Positions 31,612-40,443 of a stretch of DNA of 45,737 bases are shown in pieces. The first letter of the stretch is position 1. Each line of letters starts with the position of its first letter. The DNA lies in contig JAGGXP010000023.1 in the NCBI GenBank assembly GCA_021163005.1, forward strand, positions 1 to 45,737, read 5' to 3'. Under the pieces are notes generated by a model. That model saw only the letters and a program-made list of their open reading frames with translations. It was not told the origin of the DNA and did no database searches. The stretch comes from Candidatus Aenigmatarchaeota archaeon. GTDB taxonomy: Archaea; Aenigmatarchaeota; Aenigmatarchaeia; QMZP01; JAFGSV01. Made by a program: the position numbers and the translations under genes.

Positions 31612-32393
31612 TAATAGGCATAGACATAGGGGGGACAAATACCCAGGGTGTGCTTTTCGAACGCGGGAAACTCAAAGCCAAACGTTCCGTCGAAGGCAAC
31701 AAGCTGAAGCATGCCCTTGAATGCTACCGGTTTCTCGAAAAGAAGGCCTCAGGCAGGTGCAGAGTGGTGCTGACAGGCGGCGGCTCGAGGAAGATAAGGA
31801 AGCGCGACTTTCCTGTGCCGTTCAGAAAGGTCGGCGAGATTCAGGCCCTGGGAAAAGGCGGGCAGTACCTCTCCGGAAGGGGCAGCATATTCGTGGTGAG
31901 CATAGGCACAGGCACGGCATTCGTGTCCGTGAAGAACGGCAGGGCGCGCCACCTCGGCGGGACAGGAGTAGGAGGCGGAACATTCTACGGACTGTCCAAG
32001 CTGCTCATCGGCAGGGATCCGGACAGCACAGAGAGAATGGCGCGCAGGGGAACGGGAAAGCACGACCTGACTGTCGGTGACATAGTGGGCTCAGGCATAG
32101 GCAGGATACCTGCAAAAGCGACAGCCTCCAACTTCGGCAGGGCTTCGGCTTCTTACGGAAAGAAAGAGCTTGCCCACAGCACGCTCAAGATGATAGGCGA
32201 AACCATAGGCGTCATGTCCTATTTTGCCGCAAAGACAGTGGGGCAGGAAAAAAACATAATGCTATGCGGCAGGGTGTCGCTGAACCCGCTTGTCAAGAAA
32301 TTCATAAGGGACACAGCAAAGCTCATGGGAGCGAAGGCCGAATTCCCGGAAAACGCGGAATACTGCGCCGCCATAGGCGCCGCGCTGCTGTAA
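31608..32393 (+). CDS. type II pantothenate kinase-like (Fumble/CoaW family) protein
   Basis: A 261-residue ASKHA-fold kinase. IGIDIGGTNTQGVLF is the phosphate-1 loop, VVSIGTGTAFVSV the second phosphate loop, and GGTGVGGGTFYGLSKLLIG plus ATASNFGRAS are hallmarks of type II PanK, as in Staphylococcus CoaW. Type II PanK phosphorylates pantothenate at the first CoA step; most archaea use pantoate kinase instead, so either CoA salvage or another substrate is possible. Overlap with the OPT gene suggests that a transported compound is the substrate. Confidence 0.78.
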   Translation: MIIGIDIGGTNTQGVLFERGKLKAKRSVEGNKLKHALECYRFLEKKASGRCRVVLTGGGSRKIRKRDFPVPFRKVGEIQALGKGGQYLSGRGSIFVVSIGTGTAFVSVKNGRARHLGGTGVGGGTFYGLSKLLIGRDPDSTERMARRGTGKHDLTVGDIVGSGIGRIPAKATASNFGRASASYGKKELAHSTLKMIGETIGVMSYFAAKTVGQEKNIMLCGRVSLNPLVKKFIRDTAKLMGAKAEFPENAEYCAAIGAALL

Positions 32394-32400
32394 CAGTTAA

Positions 32401-32407
32401 TTTTAAA
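32401..32407 (+). promoter_or_regulatory. TATA-like element for polB
   Basis: TTTTAAA lies 22-28 bp upstream of the polB ATG, predicting a leaderless transcript. Confidence 0.45.
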
Positions 32408-32428
32408 GCATCAAACCAATTCTAAAGC

Positions 32429-34906
32429 ATGGTCAGGTTCTTCATTCTTGATGTGCAGCAGTCAGGCCCCGGGAAGTCCGAGGTCATGCTCTGGGGAAAG
32501 ACGGAAAAAGGCGAGCCCGTGCTTGTCATAGACCGGTCTTTCCGGCCGTACTTCTTTGTGGAATACAGGGAAGGCATGAGCAGGCAGGAAGTCGATGACC
32601 TTAAGAAGAGGCTGTCATCCCTCTCGCTTGAAGGCAGGATGCCGGAGAAGGTGGAAGAGGAGGAAAGGACGCTGTTCGGGACTGAGAAGCGCCTGCTCAG
32701 GATAAATGTTTCCACTCCTTCTGATGTCATACGCTTCAGGGACGCTGTCAAGGAATGGAAGGACGTGAAGGCGAAGTACGAGCATTCCATAACATTCTAC
32801 AGGCGCTACCTCATCGACAGGGATGTCCGGCCGCTGAGGTGGGCAGTTGCAGAGGGGCGGGAAGAGACCGGAGGTGAATACCCGGTTGTCTATGCAGATT
32901 CCATAGCCCCTGACGCCGGCGAGGAATACCCGAAACTGTCGCTGATGGCGCTGGACATAGAGCTCGTCGAGGAGGAAGGAGAGGAGAGGATAATCATGGT
33001 TTCCCTGAAGGACAACAAAGGATTCAGGAAGGTCATAAGCTGGAAGAAGGCTGATATAGACTACCTTGAGGTTGTCAGGGACGAGAAGGAGCTCATACAA
33101 ATGCTTCAGGATGTGGTGCGCAGCAGGAACCCCGATATAATAGCCACATACAACGGCGACAGCTTTGACATGAAAATACTCAACCAGAGGGCGGCCAAGC
33201 ACGGCATTGAACTTGCTCTGGGAAGGACGGGCAGGAACATACTGTTCAAAAGGAGGGGAAGGGTGTATGCAGCCTGGCTTGAGGGCAGGGTGCACATAGA
33301 CCTCTTCAGGTTCGTCTACAACATACTTTCAGACACGCTGTCGAGCGACTCACTGACACTTGACAGTGTGTCAAGGGAACTCATAGGAAGGGGCAAACGC
33401 AGAATGGAATGGGACGAGCTCCAGAAGGCATGGGAGGAAAGCAAGGGCATAGAGCGCATAATAAAGTACTGCATGACCGACTCCGAGCTTGCCCTGTCGC
33501 TCGTGAAGCTGCTCCTCCCGCAGATGATAGAGATGTGCAGGGTCGTCAACCAGGGGCTCTTCGACACATCGAGGATGACGTATTCCCAGCTCGTGGAATG
33601 GCTGCTCATGAAGGAGTCGAGAAAGACGACGGAGCTCATCCCCAACAGGCCGAAATACGAGGTCATCCAGATAAGGCGCAGGGCGGCCCCGTACACAGGC
33701 GGCTACGTTTACCCACCGAAGAGCGGCATACACAGGAACATCGCACTCTTCGACTTCATGTCGCTGTATCCGAGCATAACAATAACGCACAATGTGTCTC
33801 CGGAGACGCTCTACTGCCACTGCTGCAAGGATAAAGACAAAAAGTCTGTCCACCGGGTCCCGGGGCTCGACTACTACTATTGCAGGAAGCATGAGGGATT
33901 CGTGTCAGGTGTCCTGAAGCGCGTGGTGAAGATGAGGAAAGAGATAAGGAAGCGCATGGAGGGCATGGACAGGGATTCCGAGGAGTACAGGATGCTGGAC
34001 AGCAGGCAGTACGCGCTCAAGATACTTGCAAACGCAAGCTACGGATACTACGGATACGCAGGGTCGCGCTGGTATTCAAGGGTATGCGCGCAGAGCATAA
34101 CCGCCTGGGGAAGGTATTACATACAGAAGGTCATAAGGAAGGCCGAGAAGCTGGGATATGAGGTGATTTACGGCGACACAGATTCGCTCTTTGTGAAGGT
34201 GAAATCCAGAAAGGACGCGCTCAGGATTCTTGACGAGTTCAACAACAGCCTGCCGGGTTCAATGGAGCTGGACTTCCAGGGGCTGTACAAGGCCGGGATA
34301 TTCGTCCCGGCAAAGACCGGGCTTGCTGCCAAGAAAAGGTATGCGCTCGTGGATGACACAGGGGAAATGACCATAAGGGGGTTCGAGATAGTCAGGAGGG
34401 ACTGGTCGCCTGTTGCGAGGGAAACACAGGAGAAGATTCTCAGCGCCATACTGAAGGACGGCTCGGGGGACGAGGCGCTCGAAATCGCCCGGAAGACCGT
34501 CGGAAGGATAAGCAAGGGGAGGATCGACATAAAGAAGATGGTGATACATACCCAGCTGACGAGGCCGCTGAAGGCCTACGAGCAGGTGGGCCCCCATGTC
34601 GTGGCCGCGAGGAAGGCGGCAGGCAGGGGAAGGCCGATTGCCCAGGGCTCCATGATATCGTATGTCATAACCCCCGGGAAGGGCAGCATATCCGAAAGGG
34701 CAGAGCCCGCCGAGGACGCGCAGGAGTATGACCCCGAATACTACATAAACAACCAGGTTGTGCCGGCTGCCCTCAGGGTGCTTTCAGCGCTCGGATACAC
34801 AGAGGAAGATATCACAGAAAGCGAGGACTCGCAGGCGTCTCTCCAGTCATTCATGAAGAAGTCCATAAGGGACAGGATAAAAAGGGGTATGAAAGCCGGC
34901 AGATGA
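32429..34906 (+). CDS. polB: family B DNA polymerase
   Basis: An 825-residue replicative-type polymerase. Exonuclease motifs: Exo I MALDIELVEE (D-x-E), Exo II ATYNGDSFDMKIL, Exo III in KYCMTDSELAL. Polymerase motifs: A LFDFMSLYPSI, B RQYALKILANASYGYYG, C YGDTDSLFVK. The cysteines CHCCKDKD...YYYCRKH near residue 475 form a possible metal site inserted after motif A. Length is normal for archaeal PolB and no intein is present. It has its own promoter and precedes the bacterial-type gap-pgk pair. Confidence 0.97.
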   Translation: MVRFFILDVQQSGPGKSEVMLWGKTEKGEPVLVIDRSFRPYFFVEYREGMSRQEVDDLKKRLSSLSLEGRMPEKVEEEERTLFGTEKRLLRINVSTPSDVIRFRDAVKEWKDVKAKYEHSITFYRRYLIDRDVRPLRWAVAEGREETGGEYPVVYADSIAPDAGEEYPKLSLMALDIELVEEEGEERIIMVSLKDNKGFRKVISWKKADIDYLEVVRDEKELIQMLQDVVRSRNPDIIATYNGDSFDMKILNQRAAKHGIELALGRTGRNILFKRRGRVYAAWLEGRVHIDLFRFVYNILSDTLSSDSLTLDSVSRELIGRGKRRMEWDELQKAWEESKGIERIIKYCMTDSELALSLVKLLLPQMIEMCRVVNQGLFDTSRMTYSQLVEWLLMKESRKTTELIPNRPKYEVIQIRRRAAPYTGGYVYPPKSGIHRNIALFDFMSLYPSITITHNVSPETLYCHCCKDKDKKSVHRVPGLDYYYCRKHEGFVSGVLKRVVKMRKEIRKRMEGMDRDSEEYRMLDSRQYALKILANASYGYYGYAGSRWYSRVCAQSITAWGRYYIQKVIRKAEKLGYEVIYGDTDSLFVKVKSRKDALRILDEFNNSLPGSMELDFQGLYKAGIFVPAKTGLAAKKRYALVDDTGEMTIRGFEIVRRDWSPVARETQEKILSAILKDGSGDEALEIARKTVGRISKGRIDIKKMVIHTQLTRPLKAYEQVGPHVVAARKAAGRGRPIAQGSMISYVITPGKGSISERAEPAEDAQEYDPEYYINNQVVPAALRVLSALGYTEEDITESEDSQASLQSFMKKSIRDRIKRGMKAGR

Positions 34907-34951
34907 AAGATTTTTATGCAGCGCCGTCAATTAGATACAAGAGGTGGTTTG

Positions 34952-35959
34952 ATGCTTAAGGTTGCTGTGAACGGATTCGGCCGTATAGGAAGGAATTTTC
35001 TCAAGGCTTCTCTCAGGAGCAGGGCATTCAGGGTTGTTGCCATAAACGACCTTGCTGATGCAGAAACTTTGGGAAGGCTGTTCAGGTATGATTCCGTCTT
35101 CGGCCCCTTTGACGGAAAGGTCGGCTGGGGGAAGGATTTCATCAGGGTCAACGGGCAGAAGATACAGGTGCTGTCAGAGAAGGACCCGTCGGTGCTGCCG
35201 TGGGGGAAGCTCGGCATAGATGTCGTGCTTGAGTCAACAGGCATATTCAGGACGTACGAGAAGGCGGAACTGCACCTGAAAGCGGGTGCGAAGAAGGTCC
35301 TGCTGTCAGCCCCGCCCAAGGGGGACAGGCCCATAAAGCAGATAGTTCTTGGTGTCAACGAGGGAACGTACGACCCGAAGCGCGACCTCATAATATCCAA
35401 TGCCTCATGCACCACCAACTGCCTCGCGCCGCTCGCGAAGGTCATAGACGACGCATTCGGCATAAAGAAGGGCTTCATGACCACCATACACGGCTACACG
35501 TCCGATCAGAGGCTGCTCGACGCCCCGCACAAGGACATGCGAAGGGCGAGGTCAGCTGCCATGAACATCATACCGACCAGCACAGGGGCGGCCAAGGCCC
35601 TCGGGAAGGTCATACCTCATCTCGACAGGAAGGTCACCGGCTCCGCAATAAGGGTGCCTGTGGCTGACGGCTCGATAGTTGACCTCGTGGTGGAGCTCAG
35701 GAAGCCGGCTCCGCCGGAAAAGGTCAACGAGGCTGTCAGGAAGGCCGCTGAGGGGAAGCTCAAAGGCATACTCCAGTATTCGGAGGAGCCGCTCGTTTCC
35801 AGCGATGTCATAGGCAACCCTCATTCATCCATATTCGACTCACTGCTGACAAACATGGAGGGCGACCTTATCGAGGTGTTCTCGTGGTACGACAATGAAT
35901 GGGGATATTCGAACAGGCTTGTCGATGTCATAGAACTGATGAAGAAGAAATGGAAGTGA
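34952..35959 (+). CDS. gapA: bacterial-type (class I) glyceraldehyde-3-phosphate dehydrogenase
   Basis: About 335 residues from MLKVAVNGFGRIGRNFLKAS; GAGGTGG lies 7 nt upstream. SNASCTTNCLAPLAKV holds the catalytic Cys near residue 152, with HGYTSDQRLLDAPHKD and WYDNEWGYSNRL as class signatures. NDL after the second strand favours NAD. This is the bacterial/eukaryotic class, unrelated in sequence to the archaeal GAPDH at 20917 in the same window, so one was probably gained by transfer. It is followed 3 nt later by pgk, an operon order typical of bacteria. Confidence 0.96.
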   Translation: MLKVAVNGFGRIGRNFLKASLRSRAFRVVAINDLADAETLGRLFRYDSVFGPFDGKVGWGKDFIRVNGQKIQVLSEKDPSVLPWGKLGIDVVLESTGIFRTYEKAELHLKAGAKKVLLSAPPKGDRPIKQIVLGVNEGTYDPKRDLIISNASCTTNCLAPLAKVIDDAFGIKKGFMTTIHGYTSDQRLLDAPHKDMRRARSAAMNIIPTSTGAAKALGKVIPHLDRKVTGSAIRVPVADGSIVDLVVELRKPAPPEKVNEAVRKAAEGKLKGILQYSEEPLVSSDVIGNPHSSIFDSLLTNMEGDLIEVFSWYDNEWGYSNRLVDVIELMKKKWK

Positions 35960-35962
35960 AGC

Positions 35963-37339
35963 ATGATACGCTCAGTGGAAGAGCTGAAAAAGTCTGACAT
36001 TGAAGGCAAGACTGTTTTTATGAGGGGCTCTGCTGATGTGCCCATGGACGAGGACAAGGACCTATACGACATAACGCGCATAAAGGACACCAGCAGGATA
36101 GACTCATTCCTGCCGACGCTGGAATACCTGATAAAGAACGGCGCAAGGGTCATACTCCAGCCCGGCTGGATAGACAGGCCCGACGGCGTGGAGGAGAAAA
36201 AGAGCACGGCGCCCGTGTTCCTGTACATACGCGAGAAACTCGGCGAGAAAGGGATGCTCAAACATGAGATGCTGTTCGCGCCTTCCGAACTCAAGGGCAA
36301 AAAGCGCAGCATAGCGGAGAATTTCGACATCATAAAAGAGAAGGCGGCGCAGCTCGAGAACGGCCAGGTGATGGTACTCGAGAACCCGCGCTTCGACCGT
36401 CAATACAACAAGGGGGACGAGTCCTATGCAAGAACCATGGCCGGGATTGTCGATATATACGTTGCCGACGACTTCGCCCAGAGGCACAGGCCGGCCGCTG
36501 ACATAGTTCCCATGGTGAATCACGTGGAGAGGAAATACGCCGGCTTCCATCTGATGCATGAGATAGAGTACATAGGAGGCGTCACGAAAGAGCTCGAGAA
36601 GGATGAAAGGAAGCCGTTCGTGTTCATACTAGCGGGCAAGAAGATAGAAACCAAGCCGGGGGTGGTATCGAAGATAACCGTTGCTCTCAAGCTTCTGGAC
36701 AGGATGAAAAGCATGGACAGCATACTCGTTGGCGGCGCTGTCGCCTACACGTTCATGACAGCCGGGCACTATCTCGATGAGGTGAAAAGCGGGCCTGAGG
36801 CTGTTTCAAGGATATCATCCAGTGACATAAAAAAGCTCATAGGAGACTCCTACATGGCCAAAGAGCAGGTGCACGACCAAATCATGCTGGCGGGAAGGGT
36901 CCTGCTGAAGGCGAAGGAGAAAGGCATACGCGTGCTGCTGCCCAAGGATCATCTCATACTCAAGGAAGGCATGCTCGGAAAGAGGGAGCTGAAGGTGTCG
37001 GCGGATATACCCAGGGGATGGAAGGCCGTGGACATCGGCCCGCAGACCATAAAAGAGTTCGAGTATGCCATAGAGAGCGCCGGCTTCGTGGTCATGTCAG
37101 GCCCTGTCGGCATGTTCGACAAGAAGATTCCTGAGGCCGCGCAGGGAAGCAGGGCCGTGGCCAAGGCCATGGAAGAGGCGACAAAGCACGGCGTGGTGAC
37201 GGTTTCAGCTGGAGGGGAGAGCACGCTGCTCGTCAACACAGTGAAGGCAAGGATAAGCCACGCCAGCATAGGCGGCGGCTCAACGCTCGAATTCATAGAG
37301 AAAGGCACCCTTCCGGGGGTAGAGGTGCTTGAGAGCTGA
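35963..37339 (+). CDS. pgk: phosphoglycerate kinase, strongly divergent
   Basis: A 458-residue protein that is longer than usual (about 400-410). Family landmarks are recognisable but altered: FMRGSADVP replaces RxDFNVP, QPGWIDRP replaces SHxGRP, LENPRFDRQ keeps the Arg of ENLRF, AQRHRPAAD keeps the Arg of HRAHAS, MSGPVGMFD replaces NGPMGVFE, and SAGGESTLLV replaces GGGDT. HASIGGGSTLEFIEKGTLPG at the end is near normal. Several substrate-binding positions therefore differ. Context with gapA supports a glycolytic role, but a changed substrate or kinetics is possible. Confidence 0.85.
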   Translation: MIRSVEELKKSDIEGKTVFMRGSADVPMDEDKDLYDITRIKDTSRIDSFLPTLEYLIKNGARVILQPGWIDRPDGVEEKKSTAPVFLYIREKLGEKGMLKHEMLFAPSELKGKKRSIAENFDIIKEKAAQLENGQVMVLENPRFDRQYNKGDESYARTMAGIVDIYVADDFAQRHRPAADIVPMVNHVERKYAGFHLMHEIEYIGGVTKELEKDERKPFVFILAGKKIETKPGVVSKITVALKLLDRMKSMDSILVGGAVAYTFMTAGHYLDEVKSGPEAVSRISSSDIKKLIGDSYMAKEQVHDQIMLAGRVLLKAKEKGIRVLLPKDHLILKEGMLGKRELKVSADIPRGWKAVDIGPQTIKEFEYAIESAGFVVMSGPVGMFDKKIPEAAQGSRAVAKAMEEATKHGVVTVSAGGESTLLVNTVKARISHASIGGGSTLEFIEKGTLPGVEVLES

Positions 37340-37344
37340 GGTTC

Positions 37345-38475
37345 ATGATAAGCGAAGCGCTCGCATGGGTCCAAGGGATGACCGGTGCTTATTACGACTA
37401 CATCGTGATGGCCGCCATAATAGCGATATCATTCCTCATAGGCAGAATTGCAAGCGGCATTATAACGCTCGTTGAGCACAGAATCGTGAAAAGGAGCAGC
37501 GGCACGCTGGATGACATGCTGCTCGAGGCGATAAAGGGCCCCGTGAAGGCCGGTGTGCTGCTGTTCGGCATCTTCCTTGCGCTGAAGTACTTACCGGACA
37601 TCGCTTCCAGCTCCTATTATGTCGGCCTCGCCTACACTGTCATGATTCCCGTATTCGTGGCCTATACTGCATCAAGGCTGACAGGGGCTGTCATAGAATG
37701 GTATTCTGCTGAAGTGGCGAAGAAGACAAGGACGCAGATTGACGACCAGTTCCTTCCCATACTGAAGAAGGCGGCTTACGGCATCATCTTCGGCGTCATG
37801 ATTCTGGTGATGTTCAACCAGCTCGGCGTGAGGGTGGAGACTGTCATAGCGGCCATGGGCATAGGCGGCCTTGCAGTTGCCCTCGCGCTCCAGCCGACGC
37901 TGTCGAACTTCTTTTCAGGGGCGCAGATGGTCGTAGACAGGCCCCTGCGCATAGGCGACTATATCGAGCTTGAGTCAGGCGACAAGGGAACAGTGGTTGA
38001 CATAGGATGGCGCAGCACTAAGATAAGGACGTTCACGAACAATGTCATAGTGCTGCCAAACACCAAGATAGCGGACAGCAAGATAATAAACTACAACAAC
38101 CCGAATCCTTCCGTCGGCTTCACTGTGGAATGCGGTGTTGCATACGGCACTGACCTTGAAAAAGCCGAATCCATAGCCAAGCAGGCGGCACGCGAGGTGA
38201 TGAGCACATGCAACGGCGTGAAGGACTTCGACCCCATCTTCCGCTACAGCGAATTCGGTGATTCCAGCATAAACTTCAAGGTCGTCATGAGAACGAAAAC
38301 ACTCGCGGACAGCTTCCTTGCGAAGCATGAGTTCATCAAGAAGCTCAAGAAGGCATTCGACTCCGAGGGCATAGAGATACCGTTCCCGCAGATTGATGTA
38401 CACGCAAAGCAGGATAAAGAGCCGCAGGCAAAGTACAGGAGGAAAAAGCCGGCAAAGCGCGCAAAGAGAAAATAG
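37345..38475 (+). CDS. mscS: MscS-family mechanosensitive channel
   Basis: A 376-residue protein. Four hydrophobic segments (about 18-40, 65-85, 95-115, 150-170) precede the pore helix GIGGLAVALALQPTLSNFFSG (about 172-193) with its Gly/Ala packing pattern, then the conserved MVVDRPLRIGDYIELESGDK beta domain and the C-terminal alpha/beta domain to about 352. The last residues are basic (RRKKPAKRAKRK), echoing the basic tail on RpoA''. The channel releases solutes on osmotic downshock. It starts 5 nt after pgk. Confidence 0.93.
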   Translation: MISEALAWVQGMTGAYYDYIVMAAIIAISFLIGRIASGIITLVEHRIVKRSSGTLDDMLLEAIKGPVKAGVLLFGIFLALKYLPDIASSSYYVGLAYTVMIPVFVAYTASRLTGAVIEWYSAEVAKKTRTQIDDQFLPILKKAAYGIIFGVMILVMFNQLGVRVETVIAAMGIGGLAVALALQPTLSNFFSGAQMVVDRPLRIGDYIELESGDKGTVVDIGWRSTKIRTFTNNVIVLPNTKIADSKIINYNNPNPSVGFTVECGVAYGTDLEKAESIAKQAAREVMSTCNGVKDFDPIFRYSEFGDSSINFKVVMRTKTLADSFLAKHEFIKKLKKAFDSEGIEIPFPQIDVHAKQDKEPQAKYRRKKPAKRAKRK

Positions 38476-38479
38476 GCTT

Positions 38480-39220
38480 TTATTTCACTTCATTGAGCAC
38501 TCGTGCGCTGACATTGTCGAAATCCGGCAGCCTTGAAACAAGAGGCCCAAGTTCGCTTTTCCACACATTTTTCTTGTCCATGACATGCCTTATAAAGAGT
38601 CCGGCATCCCATTTTTTCCCGTAATATTCAAGCTTTTTTCTTATCAGCGGTATATCGAACGAGACGCCGTTTCCTATTAGAAACCATATATCGTAAAGGT
38701 CCCTCGCCTTCTGCCTCGTTACGACTGCTCTGACTTTCTCCGCAAGTATCTCCTTTTTATTCATCACAAACACGTCAAATACCGGAATTTCTTCCAGGAA
38801 TCTTCCTATGGTTTTTGTTACAGGAGGCTCAATTATCTTTTCACGAAAGCTGAAATCCAGAACGAGCCTGCACAGGCTTTGCCTTATCAATGAATAAAGC
38901 GGCCCCTTGATTCTCAAAATGACCTTCAGCCCTCTCTCGTATGTTTCCTTTTCCATTTCATACTCAATCCTGAACCTTTTCAGTCCGTTCAGTATGTTCC
39001 TGAGTTTCACTTCTTCTCTGCACGTGAAGTCGAGGTCTTCTGAAAATCTGTCGAGGCCGTAACATTTTTTGAGGGCAGTGCCGCCCTTAAACACTAGGTC
39101 GGCGCCGTGAATTCTGGAAATTATGAAAAGCAGTATATTCTGGAAATAATCCTTTTCTGCATGTCCGAGTGCTAACCCTGTCATTCTTGCGTATTCCTTC
39201 AGTTCTTCGGCTGTTATCAT
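38480..39220 (-). CDS. abiEii: AbiEii-type nucleotidyltransferase toxin
   Basis: A 246-residue protein of the AbiEii/DUF1814 family. DLVFKGGTALKKCYG and DRFSEDLDFTCREE (about 41-68) are the nucleotidyltransferase core, with Lys and the D-x-D metal site. EILAEKVRAVVTRQKARDLYDIW is the conserved C-terminal motif. Members act as toxins that modify tRNA 3' ends or arrest growth upon phage infection. It is encoded after the AbiEi partner, overlapping by 4 nt. Confidence 0.85.
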   Translation of the reverse strand: MITAEELKEYARMTGLALGHAEKDYFQNILLFIISRIHGADLVFKGGTALKKCYGLDRFSEDLDFTCREEVKLRNILNGLKRFRIEYEMEKETYERGLKVILRIKGPLYSLIRQSLCRLVLDFSFREKIIEPPVTKTIGRFLEEIPVFDVFVMNKKEILAEKVRAVVTRQKARDLYDIWFLIGNGVSFDIPLIRKKLEYYGKKWDAGLFIRHVMDKKNVWKSELGPLVSRLPDFDNVSARVLNEVK

Positions 39221-39903
39221 ACTTTAACTCTCCATTTTGGATTTGTTTCTGTAAATCTTCCCGACACTCTGTCGAGCACAACGTAATTCTTGTCCAGCCT
39301 GAAATACCCTGAGATGTCGAGGCCCCTTGTTTTTTCGAGCATGAAACCAACCCTTTTGATGAGGGACTGGGAATCAATCTGCCTGAGATAGTTCACAAGC
39401 TTCTTTTCCGTAAATGATGCATTGGAAAATATCTTTTCTATTTCATCTATATTGCCGCATTTTTCCGGTCTTAGAAAAGCGTCTATCATGAGTTTCTCGT
39501 CCTCTGCTATGAAAATTTCGCCGTTGTCTGCCCTGATTTTCCTGTATCCGAAGAAATGCTTCATGGGCACGAATTCTATGTTACTGTTACCGAACCTGGC
39601 GGACCTTACAGGTCTCGTGCATGCTATCTGCAGCACATTCAGCACCTGCTCTGTGTATCCCAGAAAGGCAGAGGCGGACCAGAATGATATGTAAGATGGG
39701 TATGATATGTTGCTTGCCACCACATATATGTCGTCCTGCGTTGTGTAAATGTTTCTCGTGACCCGCTTTAACAATCCCCTCTCTCCCATCCTTCTGAGAA
39801 TCTGCCTTGCATAGGCATTGCTGCAATTGGCTGCTCTTTCTATATCCTGAACGCCAAACACAGGTTTGTTTTTGAATTTTTGCAGGAGAGTTATTACATT
39901 CAT
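39217..39903 (-). CDS. abiEi: AbiEi-type antitoxin/regulator
   Basis: A 228-residue protein with an N-terminal winged HTH (about 15-55: VQDIERAANCSNAYARQILR, GLLKRVTRNIYTT) and the AbiEi C-terminal domain (SYPSYISFWSASAFLGYTEQ, SNIEFVPMKHFFGYRKI). In this type IV system the antitoxin binds its own promoter. TATTTTATGCTTATAAAG on the plus strand (39919-39936) contains the likely promoter. Both genes are more AT-rich than the housekeeping neighbours, fitting acquisition by transfer. Confidence 0.82.
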   Translation of the reverse strand: MNVITLLQKFKNKPVFGVQDIERAANCSNAYARQILRRMGERGLLKRVTRNIYTTQDDIYVVASNISYPSYISFWSASAFLGYTEQVLNVLQIACTRPVRSARFGNSNIEFVPMKHFFGYRKIRADNGEIFIAEDEKLMIDAFLRPEKCGNIDEIEKIFSNASFTEKKLVNYLRQIDSQSLIKRVGFMLEKTRGLDISGYFRLDKNYVVLDRVSGRFTETNPKWRVKV

Positions 39904-39964
39904 GATTATAATTCTTATTTTATGCTTATAAAGTTATCCTTTTTGATAACATTGAAGTGTTATA

Positions 39965-40099
39965 TTAAGAAGATATCTCTTCTCCTTTCTTCATTTTGAA
40001 GAGTTTCTTTAGTTCCGCTGAGAGTCGTATGAAGAACTTATGAGTGTCTGACCAGATAAATGCCGGAGCGTTTTTATTTCTTTCATTCAACCATTTTCC
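39965..40099 (-). pseudogene. possible C-terminal gene remnant
   Basis: On the minus strand an open frame reads KWLNERNKNAPAFIWSD, THKFFIRLSAELKKLFKMKK and GEEISS before a TAA at 39965-39967. It has protein-like composition but no start codon of its own, and it runs into the promoter and start of the divergent gene at 40100. This fills the 196-bp gap between the AbiE pair and that gene. It could be chance reading of AT-rich DNA. Confidence 0.25.
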
Positions 40100-40414
40100 A
40101 TGGAATACAGGATAGCGGAAGCGGACGGCTTCAGGATAAGGTACGCCGTGAATCCGGAGAACGGCTACAGCGCCATAGTGCCCACCGAGGACATAGACCT
40201 CGGCGGCGGAAACTACATATCAAGCTTTCCGGCGCCTTTTCGATTCACTGAAGGCGGGAAGGAGTATGTCCGCATATACAGGTTCAGCCATCCCGGCAGG
40301 CCCGACGGCGAGGGGAGGCCCACGTCGGTGTTCGTGGATGCCACGCCGGAATACCTGCCTGTCGAGGAATATGAGAAAATGGTCAACGAGCGGCGCCTGG
40401 CAGGGATGAATTAG
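40100..40414 (+). CDS. small protein of unknown function
   Basis: A 104-residue soluble, acidic protein: EYRIAEADGFRIRYAVNPEN, VPTEDIDLGGGNYISSFPAP, then an ordered C-terminal helix (VEEYEKMVNERRLAGM). Codon use is like the housekeeping genes rather than the AT-rich island around it. TTTTTATTTC (40072-40081) lies 19-28 bp upstream and could serve as a TATA box. No family is recognised. Confidence 0.6.
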   Translation: MEYRIAEADGFRIRYAVNPENGYSAIVPTEDIDLGGGNYISSFPAPFRFTEGGKEYVRIYRFSHPGRPDGEGRPTSVFVDATPEYLPVEEYEKMVNERRLAGMN

Positions 40415-40443
40415 GAAGCTTTAACGGCTGCCCGTGGCAGATT

